Part shown: positions 27,225-34,791 of the stretch, one piece after another | Layout: the number at the start of each line of letters is the position of its first letter | Numbering within the stretch: the stretch's first letter is position 1 | Assembly: GCA_036559195.1 (NCBI GenBank) | Contig: DATBTN010000060.1 | Coordinates: 1-64,000 of the forward strand | Length of the DNA stretch: 64,000 nucleotides | Direction: 5' to 3' | Source: Candidatus Baltobacteraceae bacterium | GTDB lineage: Bacteria > Vulcanimicrobiota > Vulcanimicrobiia > Vulcanimicrobiales > Vulcanimicrobiaceae | Position numbers and translations under genes: made by a program | Notes under the pieces: generated by a model | The model's input: the letters and a program-made list of their open reading frames with translations, nothing else | Told to the model about the DNA's origin: nothing | The model's database searches: none

Positions 27225-27704
27225 TTAGTGTTTTAGGCAGAGGCTGCGGATTGCGGTGTTGGCGGCGGGGTTGGCGGGGGTGCCTGCGTCGCGCGCGTAC
27301 ATGGCGAAATAGACCGTATCGTTGTAACGCGTGCTGACGAGTTGTACGTTTTCGTGTTTGCCGGTCTTCTGATCGGCCGCCATTTCCACGTAGTTCGCGG
27401 GTTGTTTGCCGCAGATATCGATCGTTTTTCGCTGCAAGACTTTCGCGTGCTGATACTGCGAAGTCGCCATCGAAAGATCTTGGTGCGAGCCGCTTCGATA
27501 CGGCAGCCGCATGAGCATCAGCACTTCGCCGGATCCGTTCTTCGCATCCGGCGATATCCACATGGAGTAGCCCCCGATGCCGCCGCCTCTCCATCCGTCG
27601 GGTGCCTTGAACGAGGCGAGATCTCCCGAGGCGCTGCCGCCGCATCCCGCAAGCGCGAGAATGGCAAGAGCCGCCACGGCAACGAGACGATGGTGGTGTT
27701 TCAT
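27225..27704 (-). CDS. Small lipoprotein of unknown function
   Basis: A 159-aa protein with a lipobox (LAILALAGC, cysteine near residue 21). The mature part contains DLASFKAPDGWRGGG and a single folded domain with two further cysteines (DICG and SLCLKH) that could form a disulfide. No family recognised. ATG 27704 has GAAGG 7 nt upstream. It is downstream of the lytic transglycosylase on the same strand. Confidence 0.7.
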   Translation of the reverse strand: MKHHHRLVAVAALAILALAGCGGSASGDLASFKAPDGWRGGGIGGYSMWISPDAKNGSGEVLMLMRLPYRSGSHQDLSMATSQYQHAKVLQRKTIDICGKQPANYVEMAADQKTGKHENVQLVSTRYNDTVYFAMYARDAGTPANPAANTAIRSLCLKH

Positions 27705-27741
27705 ACCAACGCCTTCGCCATGGGGCGGCCTGCAGCTTTCC

Positions 27742-28386
27742 CTAACGAGAGCCTTCGTAGCCGGCGATGCGCAGCCAGCGTTCGTAGATATCGTCGATGT
27801 ATGCGTGCGTTTCCGCATAGGGCGGAATCCCGCGATATTGCGCGACCGCGCCCGGACCGGCGTTGTAGGCCGCGAGCGCGGCGGCGTACGGATCTGGATA
27901 GACGCCGCGATACGCGTGCACGTATTGCGCGAGCAGCGCCGCGGCGCCGCCGATCGCTGCGAACGGGTCGTACGGATCGATGCCGAGCCCGCTTGCCGTA
28001 TCGGGCATGAACTGCGCGATGCCGATGGCACCCGCGCTCGAAATCGCGAGCGGGTTAAAGGCCGATTCCTGCAGCAGCGTCGCGCCGAGAAATTCGGGGG
28101 CGATTCCGCGGGTGCGAGCCGCGCTCACGGCGGCGCCGGCCAACCGCAATGCATCGGTCGGGGCGATGCGCGCGTTGGTGTGCAGGATGGCGCGGGTGAG
28201 CGCGAGCGTGGCATCGTGCGCCGGCGGCCCGTCGTGCAGCAATTCCATGCCGGCCAGCGAGTCCACGTATGCGGGTGCTCGCCAGCTTAGGGCATAGTCA
28301 ACGAGCTTGGGTATAGAGACGGTATTGGAAGTGCCGTTTTCGGAGGTTGAAAACGAGCAGCCGAACAACATCACGATAATACCCAC
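27742..28386 (-). CDS. Lytic transglycosylase (SLT domain)
   Basis: A 214-aa murein-cleaving enzyme. The SLT core is at about 100-195: catalytic Glu in LLQESAFNP, GAIGIAQFMPDTA, AAYNAGPGAV and IPPYAETHAYID. The N-terminus is odd. With GTG 28386 the protein begins MGIIVMLFGCS, a lipobox without a basic n-region. The frame stays open further upstream and encodes LPFFHCLRVSAGI, a better signal peptide, but has no ATG, GTG or TTG there. Confidence 0.82.
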   Translation of the reverse strand: MGIIVMLFGCSFSTSENGTSNTVSIPKLVDYALSWRAPAYVDSLAGMELLHDGPPAHDATLALTRAILHTNARIAPTDALRLAGAAVSAARTRGIAPEFLGATLLQESAFNPLAISSAGAIGIAQFMPDTASGLGIDPYDPFAAIGGAAALLAQYVHAYRGVYPDPYAAALAAYNAGPGAVAQYRGIPPYAETHAYIDDIYERWLRIAGYEGSR

Positions 28387-28418
28387 GATTCCCGCGGAAA
28401 CGCGAAGGCAGTGAAAGA

Positions 28419-28946
28419 ATGGCAGCGGTTGCAGCAGCGCTCATCGTCCTCATAGTAGGCGATTTTGCGTCAACGTTCTTCTATCATGTGCCGCAGCACC
28501 TATGGTTCACGCTACATTTGCGTACCCATCACGACCGGCGCCGCTCCTTTTGGGACCACGCCGTGATCTCGCGCGACCCATCGGTGATCCTCGACGGCAT
28601 CCTTGGAGCGGTTCCCTACCTGCTGGTCGCGGCGCTGACGTGGCAGCTCTCGTGGCCGGGCGCGGTGGCTGGGCTTCTACTCGGGCAATTCCACGTGTGG
28701 TGGCGCCATACGACCGATCTTGGCTGGCAGACGCCCGATTGGTTGAAGGCCGCCCTGCGGCCGCTTCAGATCGTGCTGCCCGAGGACCACGACGGCCATC
28801 ACCGAAACCCCGACATCGAGTTTGGCGACATCTTCCGCTTTTACGACGCCCCCGCGCGTGCCCTCATGGCCAAGCTCGCTCCGACCAGCCGGAGATCCCG
28901 GAACGCCGCGGTACGCCGTATCAAGCGGCAACCGGTCCGTATCTAA
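28419..28946 (+). CDS. Fatty acid hydroxylase / sterol desaturase superfamily protein
   Basis: A 175-aa membrane di-iron enzyme candidate. Histidine clusters are FTLHLRTHHDRR at about 31-42, FHVWWRHTTD at about 91-100 and EDHDGHHRNPDIEFGDIFRFYD near 122-143. It is shorter than typical members. Start ATG 28419, 32 nt from the divergent transglycosylase. Its position just before an MGDG-synthase-like glycosyltransferase suggests a lipid-modifying pair. Confidence 0.75.
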   Translation: MAAVAAALIVLIVGDFASTFFYHVPQHLWFTLHLRTHHDRRRSFWDHAVISRDPSVILDGILGAVPYLLVAALTWQLSWPGAVAGLLLGQFHVWWRHTTDLGWQTPDWLKAALRPLQIVLPEDHDGHHRNPDIEFGDIFRFYDAPARALMAKLAPTSRRSRNAAVRRIKRQPVRI

Positions 28947-28966
28947 ACTGCACACGGGGTACTGAT

Positions 28967-30157
28967 TTGACCAAACGGGCGCTCTTCTTGATCTCCGATA
29001 CCGGAGGCGGCCACCGCAGTGCGGCCAACGCCATCGTGGCGGCTCTGGACGAGATCGAAGAGCCCAGTGCCTTCGAGCACCGGATCGACGATGTCGCCGC
29101 GCATTGTTCGTTCCCGCTCACGCAGCTGGGCTGGGGCTACTCCGCCGCCTTGCGCTACGCCCCACCGGTCTACGGGGCCCTCTACTATGCGACCAACGGT
29201 CGCCGCCGCTACAAGGCGCTGGTGCGCTTCTGCGAGCCGCTCTATCGCGAGCGCCTGCGCGATCTGTTCATCGCCTATCAGCCCGACGTGATCGTCTCGG
29301 TACATCCGCTACTCAATCACGCGGCGTTGCGCGCGCGCGCCGACGCCAAGATGCTGCACATCCCGATCGTGACCGTGATCACGGATCTGGGCAAAGTACA
29401 CGAGTCGTGGCTGACGCCGGAAGCCGATGCCGTCGTCGTTCCGGCGCGCGAAGTCTACGAACGCGCGCTCTCGCGCGGGGTGCGCACCTCGCGTCTGCGC
29501 ATGCTCGGTCATCCGATCCATCCGAAATTCGACGACGTCGAGGGCACGAAAACCGAATTGCGCGCGCAGCTCGGCTTGCCGCAGAACGCATTCGTTACGT
29601 TGTTGATGGCAGGCGGCGAGGGCGGCGGAAAACTCTTGCCGACGACGCTGGCGCTCGCAAAGGCGCGGCTGCCCATGCACATGGTGGTCGTCTGCGGGCG
29701 CAACGATACGCTGCGCGAGAAACTGGCGGAACTCGCGCCGGGCCTGCCGACACCGGTAACCGTAATGGGATTCACCGACAAAATCCCGGAGCTCATGCGC
29801 GCCGCCGATTTACTGGTCACCAAAGCCGGGCCGGGAACCCTCGCCGAGGCCAATGCCGCGCAGCTTCCCGTCGTGGTGTACGATTACGTGCCGGGTCAAG
29901 AGCGCGGAAACGTGGACTTCGTTCGCAACAACGGCATCGGCGACGTCGCGATCAACACCTCGGCCGAGGTCGTGCGCGCGGTCAAGCGACTCGTGAACAG
30001 CCCCGAGCGGCTGACGATGATGCGCCGCCAGCAAGAACTCGTCGCGCCGCGCCGCAGTTCCCGGCGAATCGCCGCCTTGATCGCGCAGATCGCGAACACC
30101 GGCACGATCCCCGCTGAAGACGAATACGTGCCCCTCCGCGAGGCGATCGCGCTGTAG
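28967..30157 (+). CDS. MGDG synthase / UgtP-like glycosyltransferase (GT28)
   Basis: A 396-aa GT-B enzyme that would transfer a sugar from a nucleotide donor to diacylglycerol or a similar lipid. The N-terminal motif LISDTGGGHRSAANAI is the family hallmark; HPIHPKF, MAGGEGGGKLL, VVCGRND and the donor site TKAGPGTLAEANAAQLPVVVYDYVPGQE follow. The start is TTG 28967, the only start near the conserved N-terminus. It follows the hydroxylase-like gene by 20 nt. MurG is excluded by the TGGGHRSAA motif and overall pattern. Confidence 0.87.
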   Translation: MTKRALFLISDTGGGHRSAANAIVAALDEIEEPSAFEHRIDDVAAHCSFPLTQLGWGYSAALRYAPPVYGALYYATNGRRRYKALVRFCEPLYRERLRDLFIAYQPDVIVSVHPLLNHAALRARADAKMLHIPIVTVITDLGKVHESWLTPEADAVVVPAREVYERALSRGVRTSRLRMLGHPIHPKFDDVEGTKTELRAQLGLPQNAFVTLLMAGGEGGGKLLPTTLALAKARLPMHMVVVCGRNDTLREKLAELAPGLPTPVTVMGFTDKIPELMRAADLLVTKAGPGTLAEANAAQLPVVVYDYVPGQERGNVDFVRNNGIGDVAINTSAEVVRAVKRLVNSPERLTMMRRQQELVAPRRSSRRIAALIAQIANTGTIPAEDEYVPLREAIAL

Positions 30158-30202
30158 GGTTGCCCCGCGAAACACCCGGGGGCCGCACGCCGTACCTGGG
30201 GC

Positions 30203-30817
30203 ATGAGCATCGCTGCCGATTACGCGCGCGCGGTTGCCGCGCTCGATTCCGGCCATTTTCCGGCCTACGTTTCCTACGATTCGCGCGATTGGGCGCGCGG
30301 CATCGATCGCGAGAGCGACGGTCCACAGACCGTCTACGTCCGCACGAAAGACGGCGCGATCGTGCAGGGGCCGCCCTCCGAGCATCGCAACCCGCAGATC
30401 GCCGTCAACGACGAGCGCGGCTCCAATCCGATCTCGGATCCCGCTTTTAAAGCGCGCTGCTACCGGGCGCAGAGCGAAGAATCCGTGCAACGGAACGGGC
30501 GCGCCGCGTTGCGCTTCGACCTCGCGCCGACGTGCGGGCCAAACGACGATTACCCGTTCGCCACGCTGTATGCCGACGCGCAGACGCTCGTGCCGATCGA
30601 AGTGGACGGTACGGTCAGCACCGAGGGCGTTCGCGTGCGGCTCGCGCAGAATTTCGCCCAGTTCAACGGCTATACGTTGCCCTCGACGCTGTTGGTAGAT
30701 GTAAAAGGCCGCGGCCTCTTATTCTGGCTGCGCGAACACGCGCAACTGCAATACAGCGACTACAAATTCTACGCCGCAAACCCGGTCCCGCGCCGCCAAA
30801 CTGCTAAGCCTTTGTAA
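30203..30817 (+). CDS. Hypothetical protein, possibly LolA-like fold
   Basis: A 204-aa protein without an evident signal peptide at the ATG 30203 start. The mix of short beta strands, a mid cysteine pair (FKARCYRAQ, LAPTCGPND) and the segment FNGYTLPSTLLVDVKGRG followed by the C-terminal YSDYKFYAANPV weakly resembles LolA/LppX-type lipid-binding sandwiches. I would not assign a function. It follows the glycosyltransferase by 45 nt. Confidence 0.55.
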   Translation: MSIAADYARAVAALDSGHFPAYVSYDSRDWARGIDRESDGPQTVYVRTKDGAIVQGPPSEHRNPQIAVNDERGSNPISDPAFKARCYRAQSEESVQRNGRAALRFDLAPTCGPNDDYPFATLYADAQTLVPIEVDGTVSTEGVRVRLAQNFAQFNGYTLPSTLLVDVKGRGLLFWLREHAQLQYSDYKFYAANPVPRRQTAKPL

Positions 30818-30939
30818 TCAGCGCGGCAGCCAACTTTTTCGCAAGAGCGGACGGCCTCAAGCTCGGTCGAATTTCCCAGCTGGGCTGCGATTTTCAACCC
30901 TCTCGGCGCAGCTTGCTAAAATCCTAAGGAAAGTGCTCT

Positions 30940-31458
30940 ATGTCCAAACTGCCCAATATGCCCGGATCAGTTAGCGCTGGTGTGCTACTCCTCGCGCTCG
31001 CTGTGGCCAGTTCGGGAGTGCGCGTGCAGGCAAGCAATGTTGCGATGAACGAGGTCAGGGGAACTTCCTCCACCGGCGTCAACGTCGAGGGAACCTACGA
31101 ACCGAGCTATCGAAACCATAGTGTGCAAAATATCAAGTTAAGGGTCAGTTCGACTAGGCAGCTAAACTTGGGTTGCATGCAAGGATACCTTGATTTCCAT
31201 TATCAGTTGCAGGACGCGCAAGGACATATGCTCGCGCCTCGCGCCGAGACGTTGCAAAATCCACCGGTAGATTCGATCACGATCGAGATTCCGCCACGGC
31301 ATGAAGCCGGTCGCCCTTGCGCATGGTACAAGTATTCGCGCGGGTTCGTTGTCGGGATCGATCTGTTATATCCAAATCTTGCGCCGGGAGACTACACCCT
31401 GGCCGTTACGTTCGCGCCCCGCGATGGCGAAGTTCCGCCTACCCCACTGCCCCAATGA
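30940..31458 (+). CDS. Secreted paralog 1, frameshifted at its 3' end
   Basis: A 172-aa exported protein with a signal peptide (cleaved near VQAS). Two conserved cysteines, in NLGCMQGYLDF and RPCAWYKYSRGFVVGI, are shared with paralog 2. It ends early at TPLPQ. Inserting one C into the CCCC run at 31450-31453 restores MRFLITP and a stop at 31478, matching paralog 2, which has CCCCC. So a 1-bp deletion, or a sequencing error, has removed the conserved C-terminal strand. Function unknown. Confidence 0.72.
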   Translation: MSKLPNMPGSVSAGVLLLALAVASSGVRVQASNVAMNEVRGTSSTGVNVEGTYEPSYRNHSVQNIKLRVSSTRQLNLGCMQGYLDFHYQLQDAQGHMLAPRAETLQNPPVDSITIEIPPRHEAGRPCAWYKYSRGFVVGIDLLYPNLAPGDYTLAVTFAPRDGEVPPTPLPQ

Positions 31459-31648
31459 GGTTCCTTATCACGCCCTAAAAGCGCGACCCGTTGCGGCGGA
31501 AATTAGTACCTTTGCCACCTGTTTTGCAGATACGAGTGCCATCGCCCAGCTTCTTCGTTGACGGCAACGAACTCGGCTGTACTACCCGGTTGGGCCGCGA
31601 TTTTCAATGCGCAGCGCGCGGCCTGCTAAACTTAAGAGGAAATGAATT

Positions 31649-32176
31649 ATGCCGAAATCGATCGCGGCCGCTGCCCTCCTAATCGTTCTTCTCGTAGCGG
31701 CAGCAAATTCAGGCGTGGCGAGCGCGAATTACTCCGTAACTCAAAATGTAAGAGCGATTTCGCCTACGGGCGTCACTGTCCGAGGTTCCTATGAATCGAG
31801 TTATCGAGCAAGACGCGCCCAATACATCCGACTGGGCGTCAGCTCACCGACTAGATTGAATTTGGGCTGCATGCAGGGTTACCTGGATTTTCAATTTCAA
31901 TTGCGAAGCTCCCAAGGAGCCGCGCTGTTGCCCCATGCGGCGACGTTACAAAACCCGCCCATTGATTCGACAAGTGTCGTAGAGATTGCGCCGCGACGGG
32001 ACCCCGGGCAGCCGTGTCAATGGTACAAGTTCTCTCGAGGGTTCGTTGTTGGAATTAGCAAATTATTTCCGGACCTCGCACCTGGAGATTACACGCTATC
32101 CGTTACGTTCGCGCCTCGTGACGGCGAAGTCCCAAGCACGGCGTTGCCCCCAATGAGATTCGTAATTACTCCTTAG
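31649..32176 (+). CDS. Secreted paralog 2, intact
   Basis: A 175-aa exported protein with signal peptide (about 1-26) and the same core as paralog 1: ISPTGVTVRGSYESSYRARR, NLGCMQGYLDFQFQL, PCQWYKFSRGFVVGI and APGDYTLSVTFAPRDGEVP. It ends MRFVITP. The two cysteines probably form a disulfide. The upstream region, TGGGCxGCGATTTTCAA about 42-60 bp before the start, is also duplicated. The family is not recognised; the fold looks like a small extracellular beta sandwich. Confidence 0.72.
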   Translation: MPKSIAAAALLIVLLVAAANSGVASANYSVTQNVRAISPTGVTVRGSYESSYRARRAQYIRLGVSSPTRLNLGCMQGYLDFQFQLRSSQGAALLPHAATLQNPPIDSTSVVEIAPRRDPGQPCQWYKFSRGFVVGISKLFPDLAPGDYTLSVTFAPRDGEVPSTALPPMRFVITP

Positions 32177-32208
32177 CGATGCAACGGCCGAAATACGGCA
32201 AGCCCAAT

Positions 32209-32982
32209 TTAATCGGGGCGTTCGACGGCTTTGCGGGACATCGTCAGGAGGACGCGGCGCGGGGTGATGCGCGGCGAGAAGGCGACGAGTTTGTTGGAGA
32301 ATCCCGGCACGACGACGCGCTGGCCCTTGAGCATCGCTTCGTAGCCGGCCTTGGCGACTTTCGCGGCGTCGGCTTGCGGAAGACGCATTATCGGCGTCGA
32401 CTGCACGTCGGCGCGGGCTTGAAAGCCCGTTTTTGTTGCGCCGGGGCACAGACACGTTACGCTGACGCCGCTGCCGCGCGTCTCTTCCCAGAGCGCTTCG
32501 GAAAACGAGAGCACGTACGCTTTGCTCGCGTAGTAAACTGCCATCAGCGGCCCCGGAAGAAATGCCGCCGTCGAGGCGACGTTGAGGATCCAGCCGCGCT
32601 TTCGCTCGAGCATCGCCGGCAAATACCGCCGCGTGAGTTCCGTCAGCGTGACGACGTCGAGATTGACCTCGTCGCGAATCTGCTGCTCGGCGATTTCGGC
32701 GAAGCGCCCGTTGTTCGCGAAGCCGGCGTTGTTGACGAGCACGTCGCAATCCGGCACACGATCGAAAAGGGCGCTCGCGGCGCCGGGCGCGGAGAGATCC
32801 ATCGTAACGCACTCGACGTTGATGCCGAACGTGCCGCGCAAAACGTCGGCGATCGCTTCGAGTTTCGAACCGGAGCGCGCGATCAGGGCGAGATCGTGGC
32901 CGCCGCCGGCGAGCAGTTTTGCGAACTCGAGACCGAGACCGCCCGACGCGCCGGTAACGAGCGCGACGCTACGTCTGTCCAT
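32209..32982 (-). CDS. SDR family NAD(P)-dependent oxidoreductase (DltE-like)
   Basis: A 257-aa short-chain dehydrogenase with TGASGGLGLEFA (cofactor loop), NNAG, catalytic Ser in NVASTAAF and YYASK (Tyr and Lys), and CPGATKTGF. It belongs to the SDR branch with a C-terminal membrane-leaning helix. Its start overlaps the ROK kinase stop by 14 nt, so they are co-transcribed. Substrate unknown. Confidence 0.87.
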   Translation of the reverse strand: MDRRSVALVTGASGGLGLEFAKLLAGGGHDLALIARSGSKLEAIADVLRGTFGINVECVTMDLSAPGAASALFDRVPDCDVLVNNAGFANNGRFAEIAEQQIRDEVNLDVVTLTELTRRYLPAMLERKRGWILNVASTAAFLPGPLMAVYYASKAYVLSFSEALWEETRGSGVSVTCLCPGATKTGFQARADVQSTPIMRLPQADAAKVAKAGYEAMLKGQRVVVPGFSNKLVAFSPRITPRRVLLTMSRKAVERPD

Positions 32983-33952
32983 GCCCCGAGGTCAATCCGC
33001 CGCGAAAAGCGACTGCGGCCGAGCCGACGATACCGGCGTCGTTGCCGAGCTTCGCAATCGCGATCTTGGTCGTGCCTTTCGGCGCCATCGTCGTGAGTTC
33101 GTCGACGCGCGGCACGATCGCGTCGATCATTAATTGACCCGCCGAACTCACCCCGCCGCCGAGCGCGATCACTTCCGGATTGACGAACGCGACGATGTTG
33201 GCGATACCGAGTGCCAGATCGCCGGTGAAGTTTGCCCATGCGGCGAGCGCGTGCTTGTCGCCGGCTTGGGCGGCTTTGCGAATTTGCTTGGAGCCGAGTT
33301 TATCGCGCGACTTGTCGAGCAGCGTGCTGCGCGGAAACGAGGGCGCGACCGCAAAGGCGTGCCGAATCAATCCCGTGCCCGACGCTTGCGCCTCGAAGCA
33401 GCCGATCTTGCCGCAGGCGCAGATGAAGCCGTCGGTCGGGCGAATTTGATGGTGCCCGATCTCACCTGCGCCCGCTCGGTTACCGAGCAAGAGCCGCCCC
33501 TCGGAGACGATGCCGCCGCCGATTCCCGTACCGAGCGTTAGCAGCACGAAATTCGTCGTGCCGCGGCCGATGCCGAAGGTGTGTTCGCCGAGCGTCGCGC
33601 AGCGCGCGTCGTTTGCGATAAAGATCGGCAGGTCGGGGAAGCGCTTGCGCAGCGTCGCGCCGAGCGGCGCGTCGTGCCAGCCGAAGTTCGGCGAATACAC
33701 GATCGAGCCGGTCGCGAGATCGATATTGCCGGGCGAACCGAGGCCGATGCCGACCAGCTTGCCTTTCGCATCTTTGAGGGCGGCTCCGACGACCGTCTCG
33801 ATCGAGGCGATCACCGCATCGAAGGAGCGATCCTCGATATCCCCTTCGTGCCGGCTAACGATCGTGCCATCTTCCTTTACGACGGCGGCGCCGACGTGCG
33901 ACCCGCCGAGATCGACGCCGATCGCCGTACGCATTTTCTGATCAGTTGGCAT
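32969..33952 (-). CDS. ROK family sugar kinase (glucokinase-like)
   Basis: A 327-aa kinase with ATP loop AIGVDLGGSHVGAAVV, LGSPGNID, ANDARCATLGE (catalytic Asp), LGTGIGGGI and the ROK zinc site EIGHHQI with CACGKIGCFEAQASG. No helix-turn-helix is present, so it is an enzyme rather than a repressor. ATG 33952 or 33934 are both possible; neither has a strong ribosome site. Glucose is the likeliest substrate but N-acetylated sugars are possible. Confidence 0.87.
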   Translation of the reverse strand: MPTDQKMRTAIGVDLGGSHVGAAVVKEDGTIVSRHEGDIEDRSFDAVIASIETVVGAALKDAKGKLVGIGLGSPGNIDLATGSIVYSPNFGWHDAPLGATLRKRFPDLPIFIANDARCATLGEHTFGIGRGTTNFVLLTLGTGIGGGIVSEGRLLLGNRAGAGEIGHHQIRPTDGFICACGKIGCFEAQASGTGLIRHAFAVAPSFPRSTLLDKSRDKLGSKQIRKAAQAGDKHALAAWANFTGDLALGIANIVAFVNPEVIALGGGVSSAGQLMIDAIVPRVDELTTMAPKGTTKIAIAKLGNDAGIVGSAAVAFRGGLTSGHGQT

Positions 33953-34048
33953 GGGCGGCACTTTCGCGCTCGGGCTCCGCCGCCTCTTTAATACGCACAG
34001 CGCGCTCCGCACAGGCGCGGGCGACGCAACCCCGAAGGTTCCGGCTCC

Positions 34049-34732
34049 ATGGAAACGATCGACCTCACCGCCCTACGCGCGTTCACGCGCGAAACGGGCC
34101 AGCCCACGCATCCCGAGATGCTCGACACGACGCCGATGGAGCGCGTCAAAGAGATCGAGATCGACGAAGAACACATCACCGTCACCTACAATCAAGATAC
34201 GACGCGCTACTACAACGCGAACGAAATCGTGCAGCGCGAATGGGTCTACAAATACAACGACGATGCGGAGATGGTCAAGGCGATCGGTAAAGTCATCGAC
34301 TTGGCGCGCAAGCACCTCAAGGATTTGCCCGAGAATCTGGCGTGCCCGCCGGGCTGCGCCGAGTGCTGCAGCGGCTACGAGCCTTTCGTGAGCAAAGCCG
34401 ACGTTCGGCGCATGGCCGAACACCTGAAGATGTCGTACCAGGACGTGATGGATGAGTATATCGTCAAACGTCCGTCGGCCGACGGCTTTCACGTTGGGTG
34501 GATTCGCAAAGTTACCGACGACGTTGCCGACAACTGCGTCTTTCTCAAGGGCTCGCATTCCGGCAAGTATTATTGCGGCATCTACGAGGGACGTCCCGAG
34601 GACTGCCGCGATTTCACACCCGTCGGCTGCCAAGACGTCGACGACACGATTCCGCGCGACCGGCCCTTCAAAGTCGGCCCGCCGTTCCAGCCCAAACACC
34701 CCGGCAAGAAGACGTCTCGCCGCCGGCGCTAA
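34049..34732 (+). CDS. YkgJ-type cysteine cluster protein
   Basis: A 227-aa protein with the zinc/iron-chelating cysteine pattern: CPPGCAECCSGYEPF at about 99-113, a central C in DNCVFLKG, YYCGIYEGRPEDCRDFTPVGC at about 178-198. The N-terminal hundred residues are an unrecognised extension, and the C-terminus is basic (KKTSRRRR). Such proteins are thought to bind metal; the role is unknown. Divergent from the ROK kinase. Confidence 0.8.
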   Translation: METIDLTALRAFTRETGQPTHPEMLDTTPMERVKEIEIDEEHITVTYNQDTTRYYNANEIVQREWVYKYNDDAEMVKAIGKVIDLARKHLKDLPENLACPPGCAECCSGYEPFVSKADVRRMAEHLKMSYQDVMDEYIVKRPSADGFHVGWIRKVTDDVADNCVFLKGSHSGKYYCGIYEGRPEDCRDFTPVGCQDVDDTIPRDRPFKVGPPFQPKHPGKKTSRRRR

Positions 34733-34791
34733 CGCCGTAGCGCAAGGTCGTAATCGGCATTTCGTAGTAGCGAGCGAAGTAGGAGGGTCTG

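Noticed and set aside
28502-28966. N-terminal extension of the glycosyltransferase frame
   Set aside because: It lies over the fatty acid hydroxylase gene in another frame and has no conserved content; the family N-terminus begins at TTG 28967.
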